Source: Flavobacterium cheongpyeongense
Lineage (GTDB): Bacteria; Bacteroidota; Bacteroidia; Flavobacteriales; Flavobacteriaceae
Reading direction: 5' to 3'
Assembly: GCF_003202435.1 (NCBI RefSeq)
Contig: NZ_QJHK01000022.1
Span: 1 to 64,000 of the forward strand
DNA length: 64,000 bases
Position 1 is the first letter of the stretch. Each line of letters begins with the position of its first letter. This document shows, piece by piece, positions 19,221 to 28,327 of the stretch. The notes under the pieces were generated by a model. It saw nothing but the letters and a program-made list of their open reading frames with translations, was not told the DNA's origin and searched no databases. The translations under genes and the position numbers were made by a program.

Positions 19221-22018
19221 TATTTAATTGTAATTTTAACCGTTTGACAAGGCAATGCTGGTAAGGTAAAATTTACAAAATTCTCTTTTTTATTGTAATT
19301 CCCTTTGTATACAACTCCCGCTGCATCTATAAATGTAGCTGTATTGATTTTTGCATCTACCAAAACGATTAAATTTGAAACTGTATCAGCATTGAAAGAA
19401 AGTGTTCCGTTTTCCGATTTTAATACTGCTGTACCTATTTTATTCCCTAAATCAATGGTGTACTTTCCATTTGAAATGTTTTTTCCATTGCCCAGAAAAA
19501 GTGTAAAATCGCCTGCTTTTTCACTGATTATGCCATAACTTCCCGTTGCAGATAATTTTTTGAAAGACATTTTTTCATCAGCTGAAGTATTCGAAAAAAT
19601 AAAATCTTCTTTGCCTGATTTGTTGGTTACATGAATCCCTGTAAAATCATCTTTTCCAAAATAATCCACCGATTGAATGTTTGTTGTATTATTCAAAGCA
19701 GGTTCATAAATAGCCACAAAAGGTCTGTTCCAGGCTTCTCCATTTTGTCTGACAATCAATGTTGGTATTGGATTTTTGTTAATTTCATCAGGCAGCAAGT
19801 CATGACTTAATGCTGTTGATTTTGGCGAAAGAACTGAAAAAACTTCTCTATCCGCTTGCCCCTGGAACCACAGGTTCATATTTACGGTTTTGTCCTGAAG
19901 TTTTAAGTTGAATTTTCCTTTAAAATCCTGAGCTGTCTCTGTAGATTTTTTGTCCCACATATAATCATAAGCCATCAAATCGCCATCTCCAAAAGCTAAT
20001 TTAGAAGTAGGTTTTAAATCTAATGGTGTTCCATTTGTTGTCGTTAGTTCTAAATTTTGTCCTAGGTTATGAAAGAAATATTCGTTTTTCACATTGTCCC
20101 CTTTATTTTGAGTCGAACGGAAAATATCAATATAATAACCTTCCTCGGGATCGTTCTTGACAATTCCCATCACACGACGTTGGTTGCTATCGGTTTCAGG
20201 TTCTAAAAAGGAAACATCTGAAAAAGTAATACCGGGCAGAATTCCTTCAGTAAGGCCACTTTTAGGATAAGCGGCATTTACATTGAAAGCATGATTGCTC
20301 TTCATCTCCGGATATTTAGATTTGCCATTAACTATTACGGTATTATGTGCAGGAAATTGAGTATAATACTCGGCATATTCAATAGAAAAATAACTGGTAC
20401 CATGTCCCATTTCCGGAGCTAATGGCAAACCTTTTCCATACAATTCCATCGCAATTCCATTTGAATGCATATGATTTCCGAAAGAACCGATTTGGCTAAT
20501 CATGAGTGCCGAATCACCATCTCCCTGACGTTGTACCAGCCAACTGTTGTGGGGTACATAAAATAATGGAGTGGTAAAATCAATCAGTTTCCCCATCTGA
20601 ATTGTTTTATCAAATGTCAAAGCTTTACCGCCAAAAAGATCCTGTATATTGTTTCCTGTAAATTTGCCTTCGACTTTACCTTCGGCATAAATAGTTTTGT
20701 ACATTTTGGTAAAATAGGTCTCATCTTCTTTTTTACCATACTTTTGTGCATTCTCAATCATATACCGAATGGGTTCATTACGTAATTTCCCGTAATGACC
20801 ATCTCCAAATGAAACCATGTATTTATTTGGATAAAGATATTGTGCACTTGACTTTACTGCCTGTTTTAATATGGGTATTTCTTTTAACAAATCGATGTCA
20901 AAATTGCGGTCATAGAACTCGGCAAACGAAATAAAATCACTTAAAACATTCATCGAATAGCCGGGACTTTCGTTCCAAATTCCTGTTTCTTTATCATAAC
21001 CATAATCTATCAATTTATTCATGGACCATTGCCTGGTTGACGTTTGGTTCATGATCTGATCCAAATAATATTGCGCACCTTTTCCATTTTCGTATGCTGA
21101 ATTATTTTCTAACACCAACGCTATATGTGAAATATGTGCTGCCTGCAGTAGATTCCAATTATTAAAACTTACTCCATTTTTAATTTGTAAATCTGCCCAT
21201 TTTTGCAAAGTGGCATCATAAATTTTTATACTTTCCGGGCTTTTATCGCGTATAAAATCATGTAAAAAATCATAACATTGCGTTATTTCATTTAATATAT
21301 GATCCTGAATAACTTCAAACTGAATATAACTAACTAAAGTTTGATGATGACCGTGACTTAAATCAATCGGTTCATTCAAATAGTAAACCCCTTTTAAATA
21401 GGTATCCAGAACATTGTATGCTAAATTTGCATATTCTTCCTCTCTTGTATACCAATATAGAAATGCTGCATCTCTGGCAATGCTTAAAATTTGTCTGTTT
21501 ATAGTATTCGTAATCCCACTTGTAGCTGCTATAGGTCCCCATTCCCAAACATTGGTAGTACTATTTTGAAGATACAAACCGCGTGGATCGTCCATATAAG
21601 GCTTGATATCCTCTATTTTAGGTGTTTTGTAATTTGAGGGTGTACCTCTGCCTCCAATAAACTTTACCGTAGGAACAGGAGCCTCGCCATCGGCATGGTC
21701 GTATTTTCCGCCATTAATGTAAACTTGCGTTGATTTGGTTTTCCAATACATCTGCAATCGGGAAACCAACCACGTTTTATCTGTTTTATAGTAATCTATA
21801 TATGGGGCAACATTATTTTTAGTTTTTTTGATGATAGCCGCTGCCCAATCTTCTTTTTCTACTCGTTCTTTTATCTGATTCAACGACATGTCTTTGCCAA
21901 AAACACGTGGATGCAGTGTTCCTATATTTTGAGGAACAGGTAAATTTTGAGCATGTACAGCATTCATTGAAATCAATAGAAAAAAAAGTAGGGAGATTTT
22001 ATTTTGCATGTCTATCAT
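19220..22018 (-). CDS. Heparinase II/III-type polysaccharide lyase
   Basis: 932 aa with a signal peptide ending AVHAQ. The N-terminal half is an alpha-helical toroid (WESPGYSMNV-like IWNESPGYSMNVLSDF near 345). The middle and C-terminal parts form the beta-sandwich typical of heparinase II/III-like lyases, with GSFGNHMHSNGIAMELYGKG near residues 508-527 and YAEYYTQFPAHNTVIVNG near 560. These carry the histidines and tyrosine expected of the active site. Such enzymes cleave uronic acid-containing chains by beta-elimination, fitting the downstream GH88 and KduD. I cannot assign a PL family number. It is the first gene of the enzyme operon, and its leader holds two related hairpins. Confidence 0.8.
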   Translation of the reverse strand: MIDMQNKISLLFFLLISMNAVHAQNLPVPQNIGTLHPRVFGKDMSLNQIKERVEKEDWAAAIIKKTKNNVAPYIDYYKTDKTWLVSRLQMYWKTKSTQVYINGGKYDHADGEAPVPTVKFIGGRGTPSNYKTPKIEDIKPYMDDPRGLYLQNSTTNVWEWGPIAATSGITNTINRQILSIARDAAFLYWYTREEEYANLAYNVLDTYLKGVYYLNEPIDLSHGHHQTLVSYIQFEVIQDHILNEITQCYDFLHDFIRDKSPESIKIYDATLQKWADLQIKNGVSFNNWNLLQAAHISHIALVLENNSAYENGKGAQYYLDQIMNQTSTRQWSMNKLIDYGYDKETGIWNESPGYSMNVLSDFISFAEFYDRNFDIDLLKEIPILKQAVKSSAQYLYPNKYMVSFGDGHYGKLRNEPIRYMIENAQKYGKKEDETYFTKMYKTIYAEGKVEGKFTGNNIQDLFGGKALTFDKTIQMGKLIDFTTPLFYVPHNSWLVQRQGDGDSALMISQIGSFGNHMHSNGIAMELYGKGLPLAPEMGHGTSYFSIEYAEYYTQFPAHNTVIVNGKSKYPEMKSNHAFNVNAAYPKSGLTEGILPGITFSDVSFLEPETDSNQRRVMGIVKNDPEEGYYIDIFRSTQNKGDNVKNEYFFHNLGQNLELTTTNGTPLDLKPTSKLAFGDGDLMAYDYMWDKKSTETAQDFKGKFNLKLQDKTVNMNLWFQGQADREVFSVLSPKSTALSHDLLPDEINKNPIPTLIVRQNGEAWNRPFVAIYEPALNNTTNIQSVDYFGKDDFTGIHVTNKSGKEDFIFSNTSADEKMSFKKLSATGSYGIISEKAGDFTLFLGNGKNISNGKYTIDLGNKIGTAVLKSENGTLSFNADTVSNLIVLVDAKINTATFIDAAGVVYKGNYNKKENFVNFTLPALPCQTVKITIK

Positions 22019-22044
22019 TTTATATTTTTAGTAAGCTACAAAAA

Positions 22045-22099
22045 ATTTGGTTACTAGTTGCTGACATACCATCAGCAACTATTTCTTGAGTAACCAAAT
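22045..22099 (-). promoter_or_regulatory. Two-tier hairpin in the leader of the lyase operon
   Basis: The inner stem is AGTTGCTGA / TCAGCAACT (9 bp) with loop CATACCA. The outer stem is ATTTGGTTACT / AGTAACCAAAT (11 bp), with an 8-base bulge on one side. It ends 27 bp before the ATG at 22018, so in the mRNA it would fold close to the ribosome-binding region. No T-run follows on the coding strand. Confidence 0.65.
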
Positions 22100-22237
22100 A
22101 AAAACAAACTAAATAAATTTGTATTGTATTCATTCACAGGATTTAGAAACTCCTTGGTTTGTATACTTATAAAGGTATCGAATTATTAAATTTTATTTTA
22201 GTCTATCGAATTGTTCGTTCTTTTCAAATTGCAATAA

Positions 22238-22267
22238 ACAGTTGCTGATTAAACAATCAGCAACTGT
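22238..22267 (-). promoter_or_regulatory. Second leader hairpin sharing the GTTGCTGA core
   Basis: Perfect 13-bp stem (ACAGTTGCTGATT / AATCAGCAACTGT) with a 4-base loop. Its arms repeat the AGTTGCTGA/TCAGCAACT core of the hairpin at 22045-22099, about 180 bp nearer the gene. The pair looks like a duplicated regulatory structure, function unknown. Confidence 0.6.
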
Positions 22268-22473
22268 AAAAATAAAATACACTTAACTATACAAATCAAC
22301 CAAAATCTGTATTCTGTTTAATCTATATTACATAACCATCGGGTTTAAGAAGAATGGCAGCACTATAGAATTATTATTTTTTGTCTGGTATTCAATGCTG
22401 AATTATCAGTGTAAACCTGTTCTATTATTTTCCATAATTTTTTCAATATTACTGACAATTCATTTTATTTGTG

Positions 22474-22503
22474 ATAAATTATCATTCATTTGATATAAAT
22501 TAT
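22474..22503 (-). promoter_or_regulatory. Tandem 21-bp operator, site A (lyase operon)
   Basis: Two exact ATAAATTAT half-sites at 22474-22482 and 22495-22503 (plus-strand reading), start to start 21 bp. It lies about 455 bp upstream of the lyase ATG, with the plus strand reading TGATAAATTATCATTCA at the first half. The same arrangement recurs at 33533, 43020, 46099 and 53270. AraC-type regulators, including those of hybrid two-component systems, commonly bind direct repeats two helical turns apart. Confidence 0.6.
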
Positions 22504-22902
22504 AAACCATAAACAATCGCAATCCTGCTATATTGTTGACTTTTTCTATTTAAGATCTATTTCTCAAAAAATTCAACCGACATTATCATTACAATTAATT
22601 TTGATTGCCCGTAATTACTCATAATTTAAAAAGATTTATATATAAAAAGTCATGAATTTATTCCGTTTTACAGCGAATTTTGGAAGTAAGGACATTTGTT
22701 GATTACCCTTTATAGGGAAAAGAGAGATAAATTCAGGCAGTTTGTAAATGTAGAAGTAAAGAGCACGATAATGACACGTTCAAACTTGCCATTCTTTGTA
22801 TGGTAACAAAACCATATTTTTATTAACAATAACCATGAAAGGATTTAATTAAAGAAAATCAAAAAAAAATTAGGATTTAAAAGCTTATGACTCTGTTTGA
22901 AC

Positions 22903-23049
22903 ATGGCTCATAAGCTTCACAATTGGGGTTCATACCTATACTGGAAGGAATTGATGAAACATGATTTTACCGTCGAATCTAGAGAAATAGAAGAAGATAA
23001 AGTATTCGGGATCGTGCTGCTTGAAAATCAATATGCAATTAGTTATTAA
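22903..23049 (+). other. Orphan 48-aa open frame, unrecognised
   Basis: ATG at 22903 to TAA at 23049, starting MAHKLHNWGSYLYWKELM. The composition is protein-like (charged, aromatic-rich), in contrast to its AT-rich surroundings. I do not recognise it. It lies just before a transposase remnant, so it may be a fragment of a transferred gene rather than a functional one. Confidence 0.3.
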
Positions 23050-23060
23050 ACAATTTTTTT

Positions 23061-23195
23061 AGAAAATTATCACCCAAAAAACACCTTGAGCTGTATCTTA
23101 ATGAATTTCTTTGCAGGCTAATTAGAAGATATTTAAAAGAAAAGTTACCCGAAAGGCTTTTAACCACCGGTATTACGGGGTTATATCATTTATAG
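23061..23195 (+). pseudogene. C-terminal remnant of an IS1595-type transposase
   Basis: A 44-residue open stretch contains KHLELYLNEFLCRLIRRYLK then EKLPERLLT. This resembles the end of ISXO2/IS1595-family transposases (SPKHLQxYLxEFxxRxNRRY...LFxRLL). There is no start codon and no upstream DDE region, so it is a dead tail. It lies between the two halves of the PUL. Confidence 0.5.
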
Positions 23196-23235
23196 CTAAA
23201 AACAGACAGTCAATCCAAAAATCAATTACTATAAA

Positions 23236-23271
23236 ATAACAAAGCTGACTACTAATTAAAAAGTAGCCAGC
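23236..23271 (-). terminator. Intrinsic terminator after the first alginate_lyase gene
   Basis: On the minus strand GCTGGCTACT pairs with AGTAGTCAGC (one G-T wobble) around an 8-base loop, followed by TTTG then TTATTTT. It is 57 bp after the stop at 23328 and closes the susCD-side transcript before the lyase operon. Confidence 0.65.
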
Positions 23272-23327
23272 CTTTACTATTTATTTTTTTTGTGTAATAA
23301 ATTGAATTTGTTTAGAAGTAATTTATT

Positions 23328-24605
23328 TTAATATACTCCTGACCAGGTATAGGAAGGAGATACAATAGCCTGTGTAGTATTGTTAAAAAATAAACTACCA
23401 AATCCAACTTCGTCTGTAATGGTTGAAGTTGCTCCTTCAATTGTATTATTATTAATAACCTGTAATGTATAAGGCATATTCATACCTCGATAATTATGAT
23501 AGTAATTATAAGCCATATACCAAATAGGACGAAATCTACCACGATTAGTTGATGAAATTGAAGTAACAGGGTATGTAACGCCCCAAATAGAAGTCGCTGG
23601 TGTCCATGATGTCCATGTTACTGAATTTGCAAGATTATACTTGGCCGTATATTCCATAGCTTTACCAATAACCCCACTACGGGAATCATAAAGAGTCGTA
23701 CTTCCCTGGTTATATGATATTTGAGCAGCTTCGAGGAAACTAGCTAAACCCAACTGCACATAATATTGATCCCTTGCTGCCTCGAGTGGTTGTCCTGAAT
23801 TTAAAAAAGCAGTTTGAATTGTACCAACATCAGCACCATTAGCAGCTGTTTTTTTAAAATAATTTTCCCCAAGATTATACATTGTTAAATTTTGTGAAAA
23901 AACACCAAAAGCCATAAGGAATTTCCCTTGACTTGAACCCCATGAAGGCCATCCATCTCTCACAAATGGTACAGCTAAACCGTATTGTGTTGCATAGTTT
24001 GTCATACAATTGTACATAATATTAAACATGCTAATTGCTTTTTGTTTTTTTGCAGCAGTAAAGCTGGTATAGTTATAAATCATATCGGCTCCATATACCA
24101 TAAAATGCATTCCATAACCAACAGAGAGCTGCCAATCATTGTCAGGATATTGAATTGAGGTTAAAGTTGAGCTCCATGAATCTAGCAATTCCAATGCCTT
24201 ATCTGCATACCTACTAGTTCCTGTCATATTCCACATTACTCCATTTACAAAAACTGCCATAGCATCGTTCTCGTAGTCGCTCTTAAATAAATTTCTGCCT
24301 ACTTGTGTATGTGCATGCGATGTGTAAGTTGGTGATAAAAACGCACTATATTTCGTTTGAAAATTAGCAAATGTTGTCTTATAAGGTTCAACACCTGCAA
24401 TTGCTTTATTATAAGCAAACTGCATCTGACTTTTGGTTAAAACTGTACCTGGGTGAACAAATGAACTTGAAGTTTTAAGTGTCGTAGCAGTATTCTCTAG
24501 AACTGCTTCATTTACTTCTGCTTTTGTCTCAAAATTTTCCTCTTCTTTAGAACAACTGGAAAATACTACAAGTATGAGACTTGTAAATAATAAAATTTTT
24601 TTCAT
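23328..24605 (-). CDS. Alginate_lyase-domain lipoprotein (polysaccharide lyase, paralogue 1)
   Basis: 425 aa with a lipobox (VVFSSC). After a 40-residue linker it begins FVHPGTVLTKSQM, the typical opening of PF05426 (PL5/PL38-like) helical lyases. Conserved stretches include HTQVGRNLFKSDYENDAMAV (about 98-117) and LEAARDQYYVQLGLASF (about 273), equivalent to ESGRDQGH in the second paralogue, and RPIWYMAYNYYHNY. PF05426 includes alginate and glucuronan lyases. Here the second-paralogue RDQGH histidine is tyrosine (RDQYY), so substrate or activity may differ. The C-terminus ends TITDEVGFGSLFFNN, matched by a remnant at 25313-25388. It is probably surface exposed. Confidence 0.75.
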   Translation of the reverse strand: MKKILLFTSLILVVFSSCSKEEENFETKAEVNEAVLENTATTLKTSSSFVHPGTVLTKSQMQFAYNKAIAGVEPYKTTFANFQTKYSAFLSPTYTSHAHTQVGRNLFKSDYENDAMAVFVNGVMWNMTGTSRYADKALELLDSWSSTLTSIQYPDNDWQLSVGYGMHFMVYGADMIYNYTSFTAAKKQKAISMFNIMYNCMTNYATQYGLAVPFVRDGWPSWGSSQGKFLMAFGVFSQNLTMYNLGENYFKKTAANGADVGTIQTAFLNSGQPLEAARDQYYVQLGLASFLEAAQISYNQGSTTLYDSRSGVIGKAMEYTAKYNLANSVTWTSWTPATSIWGVTYPVTSISSTNRGRFRPIWYMAYNYYHNYRGMNMPYTLQVINNNTIEGATSTITDEVGFGSLFFNNTTQAIVSPSYTWSGVY

Positions 24606-25271
24606 GGTGGTTAAAATTGGTTAGTTAATAAAATTTTAATTTCGTAATCTATCACTCGGCTTATGATATCAATTATTAATATCCATCTTCAAGATCAAAA
24701 CTACATTTGTATATCACACAAAAAACACAAATAAATTCAAGCTATAATTTTCTATTTTACATCTACATAAATACTTTCATACTTACTTGAAGGATTAAGA
24801 AATAGATTTTAAAAAAGAAATGATTCATTTCTTTTTTAGAACTAGTAATCACTATAAAATAAATTAGCAAACCTATTATGTCTGATACCTCGTATGAGAC
24901 ATTAAGAGGATTAACATTGTTCCCAAATTTATTTATATAAACACTAATTAATTATAAAATAAATTTCATTATGTATAAATTAAAACCCATTAAATTACAA
25001 AAACCAAAAAATTGAAGTATTTTTTTATTAAATAAACATATAAAGCCCTCTCAATATTAAAATTTGAAATGGTTTTGTATTTTTTATGATTGGCTATTTG
25101 ATAAAAACAAAATCATCTTTAAGCAGTAATTTTGTTCATTAAACTATGCATGTACACGAGTCTCATTAATCCGAACTCATGACACTTCTAAAAACTTTTA
25201 AAGAAAATATCCTAACCCCATTAGAACAAATACACTTTTTATACATGCCCTATACCCTATTTGAAGGTTAT
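24606..25271. other. Intergenic region upstream of paralogue 1
   Basis: Very AT-rich. A TAGTTTTG element (minus strand, 24696-24703) fits the TAnnTTTG -7 consensus about 90 bp before the lyase ATG, but its TTG spacing is poor. A near-perfect palindrome with 14-base arms around one base lies at 24810-24838 (AAAGAAATGA / TCATTTCTTT core). No other gene is convincing. Confidence 0.4.
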
Positions 25272-25300
25272 CAAACAAAAGAGGCTGTCCGAAGACAGCC
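25272..25300 (-). terminator. Terminator after the alginate_lyase remnant
   Basis: GGCTGTC-TTCG-GACAGCC on the minus strand (7-bp stem, UUCG-type tetraloop) followed by TCTTTTGTTTG. It lies 13 bp after the TAA of the lyase tail at 25313, so it is probably that lost gene's own terminator. Confidence 0.75.
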
Positions 25301-25312
25301 TAATCATATTAT

Positions 25313-25388
25313 TTATTTTTTGAAAGATGTATTATTAAAGAATAAACTGCCCCAACCTACTTGGTCAGTAATAGTCCTGAACAGATAA
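25313..25388 (-). pseudogene. C-terminal tail of a third alginate_lyase paralogue
   Basis: The minus strand translates as FYLFRTITDQVGWGSLFFNN followed by TSFKK and a stop. This matches TITDEVGFGSLFFNNT near the C-terminus of the 425-aa lyase at 23328. Upstream of it no lyase sequence remains, and 25389-25474 is AT-rich. So a third copy once stood between the two intact ones and has been deleted down to its last 25 codons. Confidence 0.7.
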
Positions 25389-25474
25389 AAAATGTGTTTT
25401 TTCTGCTATTTTCAATTCAAATCTATGAGAATCCGTAAAATCAGTTTCCTCCACAAATTATTTTCATTGTATTA

Positions 25475-25521
25475 GTTAAAAAACACACCCGTAGTATATC
25501 AAAAATATATCCAACGGGTGT
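25475..25521 (-). terminator. Terminator after alginate_lyase paralogue 2
   Basis: Minus strand: ACACCCGT pairs with ACGGGTGT (8 bp) around an AT-rich loop that can itself pair (ATATA/TATAT), followed by GTTTTTTAAC. It starts 24 bp after the stop at 25545. Confidence 0.75.
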
Positions 25522-25544
25522 AATTTCCAAGTACGATTAGTATC

Positions 25545-26816
25545 TTATTTTGAATACAATAAAGTACCGAATCCTAAATCATCATATCCTCCACTATTAG
25601 GATTTAAATCACCACTTCCGCCTTCAGGATACCCTATGTCTTTAGCTATTTTAATATAACGTGCGGTAATTCCTTTGTCTTTTGTATAATGATTATAAAT
25701 TCTCTCCCATACTGGTCTAATTTGACCTCTTCCAGCATCATCAGCTGCTGTTGTATGTGTTTCATTGACACAATTGGTATAAGTTGTAAATGGCACTGAT
25801 AATCTGGCTGCATTAAATTTTGCTACATATTCAGCCCCTTTCAATATCATATTGTCATTATAGCCATAAATATCTAAACCTTGATTTTCTCCCATTTGGG
25901 CAATAGAACCAAGCATACCAATAACCATTAAAGTATGTCCCTGATCACGACCGCTTTCCTGAATTTGACCTAAATCAATATCGTCGTTGCTGCTTTTAGG
26001 ATGAATATAATTGATTGCTTTTTTTAATTGTCCATTACCTGCTCCTTTCATTAAGTAATCAATCACATAAGTGTACTTGTATACATCATCATTTAATACT
26101 GCTATGGACATAATAGAAGCTAAATTACACAAATCCCAATTTGCCCAATATACTGTATTACAGTTATTATAATGTGTCTGTAAAAATTGATAGTTTTCAG
26201 TATAAAATACATCCAGCATCCATTTTTTAAATTTTCCGAAGTCGTTAACATTCCAACCTGAATAATCACGCATGATTTCAGCTGCATTGGCAAACTGATA
26301 ACCGTAAATCCCGGCAGCTAATGCTTTATTAGAATCACCGCTGATAGAAGTACAAGTGGCTGCCCAAGCATTTAATATCTGTATGGACTTATTGGCATAA
26401 GCCACATCTCCCGTAATTTTCCAGCGAATCGCTGTTAGATAAGCGGCATGTGCATCTTGCATTGCTGCTCCATAATTGTCTGCTGCTGGCTCTTCTCTAG
26501 AACCTCCACCTCTGATAAGCTTTACTACCGGGCCTTTCATTACATAATTGGCAGATGCATGACTGTTTGAAATCAATTTATTATAACCTGAAATCCAAGG
26601 ATCGATCTGAGCAGCCACTTTTGCCTTCATTCTGTCAAAATCTGACTGAGAATGCAATAATCCGGGATGAGCAAAAATCATATTTGCAGGTACTGTAATA
26701 TCTTCTGTTTTTACAACTTCAATCTCGTCTTTTTTTTCTGGCAATCCATAGTCATAACTACAAGCAACAAAACATAAAGAGCTAATTATTGCGATTGCGA
26801 TTTTTGTTTTTATCAT
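25545..26816 (-). CDS. Alginate_lyase-domain lipoprotein (polysaccharide lyase, paralogue 2)
   Basis: 423 aa with a lipobox (SLCFVAC). It opens with MIFAHPGLLHSQSDFDRM, then GSREEPAADNYGAAMQDAHA and NNCNTVYWANWDLCNLAS (about residues 215-235). QESGRDQGHTLMVIGMLGSI (about 288-307) carries the Arg/His pair typical of PF05426 lyases. The C-terminus ends DDLGFGTLLYSK. The family includes alginate (PL5) and endo-glucuronan (PL38) lyases. With GH88 and the heparinase-type lyase nearby, a glucuronate-containing target is the likelier guess. It is in the susCD transcript, after a strong hairpin at 26846. Confidence 0.78.
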   Translation of the reverse strand: MIKTKIAIAIISSLCFVACSYDYGLPEKKDEIEVVKTEDITVPANMIFAHPGLLHSQSDFDRMKAKVAAQIDPWISGYNKLISNSHASANYVMKGPVVKLIRGGGSREEPAADNYGAAMQDAHAAYLTAIRWKITGDVAYANKSIQILNAWAATCTSISGDSNKALAAGIYGYQFANAAEIMRDYSGWNVNDFGKFKKWMLDVFYTENYQFLQTHYNNCNTVYWANWDLCNLASIMSIAVLNDDVYKYTYVIDYLMKGAGNGQLKKAINYIHPKSSNDDIDLGQIQESGRDQGHTLMVIGMLGSIAQMGENQGLDIYGYNDNMILKGAEYVAKFNAARLSVPFTTYTNCVNETHTTAADDAGRGQIRPVWERIYNHYTKDKGITARYIKIAKDIGYPEGGSGDLNPNSGGYDDLGFGTLLYSK

Positions 26817-26845
26817 TTTTTCAATATTTTAATTTTCTAAAATTA

Positions 26846-26874
26846 GACCAAGAATAAGGATGTTATTCTTGGTC
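26846..26874 (-). other. Strong intra-operon hairpin between binding protein and lyase
   Basis: Perfect 12-bp stem (GACCAAGAATAA / TTATTCTTGGTC) with a 5-base loop, 30 bp before the lyase ATG at 26816. On the coding strand it is followed by TAATTTTAG, a weak T-run. It may protect the upstream susCD mRNA end or act as a partial terminator. Confidence 0.65.
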
Positions 26875-26966
26875 AATAAATTACTTAACCCTAAAATAAA
26901 TAAATTCTTGATTTAGTATTCTTTGTCTTCAATTGTGTTTTTAATCTTACTAATCATTTTCAACTC

Positions 26967-28301
26967 TTATTTTTTGTAATAAATTGTATATATCTGATTA
27001 TCTGACAAAACAGAGTTAAATATCTGGAATTTATCAATTTTCCCTCCAAAAGCAGGTTCATTTGGTGTACCATAAGTACTAGCACCAATGTATGCACGAT
27101 TCTGATTGTATAATGTCAAATCGTATGCAGCAGGCAGTGTTCCCGTTTTTACCAGTAATCCGTCCATATATATTTTACATTGTTTATTTGCTTTTGATGT
27201 TGTCATAGCTACATGATGCCATCCTTCTACAGGTATCTGAGAATTAGTAATGACATTAGTTTCATTATAACCTGCAAAACCTGTCACGTTTTCAAAAATA
27301 GTACGCCCTACCAAATTATCACCAGCTCCATTCCACCAACCGGCAGCTTTTCCTAAAAGACACAAACGATTTCCTCTGGAAGCCCCAAATTCAAAAATTG
27401 GTGTCCACTCTGTTTTAACTGGCCAGTTTACCCAACAAGAAACGGTCAGTTCATTATGTTGTGCCACGTTTACAGGTAAGGCTAAAATTTGATTAAAAAT
27501 GTTGCTATTAGTACCTCCGGCAGCATTTGCATAACCTGCAAGAGAAACAGCCTTACCGCTTACTCCTGTAACATAACTTATTGGAGAACCTAAACCTTGT
27601 GTATAAGTTGCTGCCGTTCCTCCAAAGGTAGCATTCAAATTATCTTCAAAATCTAATTGATAAGTCGCATTAGGAACCGCAACTAAGTAAGCAAAATTAG
27701 GACCAACAACCGGATAGCCGTTCACCGTTAATGTAATTTTGCCTGAAGTAAAACCAGATGGTACTGTAGCAGTTATTGTTGTTCCGGACTCAACTGAATT
27801 TACTATTCCGCTTGTTCCGTTAAATGATATACCCAATTTTGATAAATCACTACCAAAACCTGTACCTGTAATAGTAATTACATCATCCGGAGAACCTGCA
27901 TCAGCACTAACCGACTCAATAACCGGTGGAGGAATCACGGTAAAAACACTTTCTACATCGTGACTATGAGTCCATATTTGTAGCGTAACTTTGCCACTTA
28001 CAGCTTTTTTAGGCACGGTCACCACTATTTGACTATCTTCACAAGATACAACCGAGGTGGCTGGAATACCTCCAAAAAACACTTTTACAGCTTCTTTTAA
28101 AGTACCGAAGTTTTTTCCGCTAATAACAACATTAGTTTCCGGAAACCCTTCATTAGGGCTTATCCCGGTAATTGTAAAATCCGGATAAGTAACCAGAGGT
28201 TTTCCTTCAAAATCTTTTTCCTGATCACTACAGGAAGCTATTAATACTATACTAAATAGTACTATTACAGCTTTTATTTTATTTTTTATAATATGTTTCA
28301 T
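26967..28301 (-). CDS. Surface glycan-binding lipoprotein with IPT/TIG and LamG domains
   Basis: 444 aa with a lipobox (VLIASC). Two IPT/TIG immunoglobulin-like domains follow: about 42-118 (ISPNEGFPETNVVISGKNFG) and about 122-205 (VSADAGSPDDVITITGTGFG). A LamG/concanavalin-like domain covers about 213-443, with DFEDNLNATFGG, WHHVAMTTSKANKQCKIYMD and GKIDKFQIFNSVLS. It occupies the SusE/SusF-type position after SusD. A role in holding polysaccharide at the cell surface is inferred. The ligand is unknown. Confidence 0.8.
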   Translation of the reverse strand: MKHIIKNKIKAVIVLFSIVLIASCSDQEKDFEGKPLVTYPDFTITGISPNEGFPETNVVISGKNFGTLKEAVKVFFGGIPATSVVSCEDSQIVVTVPKKAVSGKVTLQIWTHSHDVESVFTVIPPPVIESVSADAGSPDDVITITGTGFGSDLSKLGISFNGTSGIVNSVESGTTITATVPSGFTSGKITLTVNGYPVVGPNFAYLVAVPNATYQLDFEDNLNATFGGTAATYTQGLGSPISYVTGVSGKAVSLAGYANAAGGTNSNIFNQILALPVNVAQHNELTVSCWVNWPVKTEWTPIFEFGASRGNRLCLLGKAAGWWNGAGDNLVGRTIFENVTGFAGYNETNVITNSQIPVEGWHHVAMTTSKANKQCKIYMDGLLVKTGTLPAAYDLTLYNQNRAYIGASTYGTPNEPAFGGKIDKFQIFNSVLSDNQIYTIYYKK

Positions 28302-28327
28302 ACTAGTATTCGTTTAAAAGTTACTAA

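Noticed and set aside
24810..24838. 29-bp near-perfect palindrome as a terminator
   Set aside because: The arms leave only a one-base loop, no gene ends beside it on either strand, and A/T tracts of this kind are common here.
25179..25388. 69-codon plus-strand frame
   Set aside because: It is the antisense of the lyase tail and its terminator, which explain the region better.
23328..26816. Calling the locus an alginate PUL because of the alginate_lyase domains
   Set aside because: PF05426 also covers glucuronan-type lyases, and GH127, GH43 and GH97 do not fit alginate.
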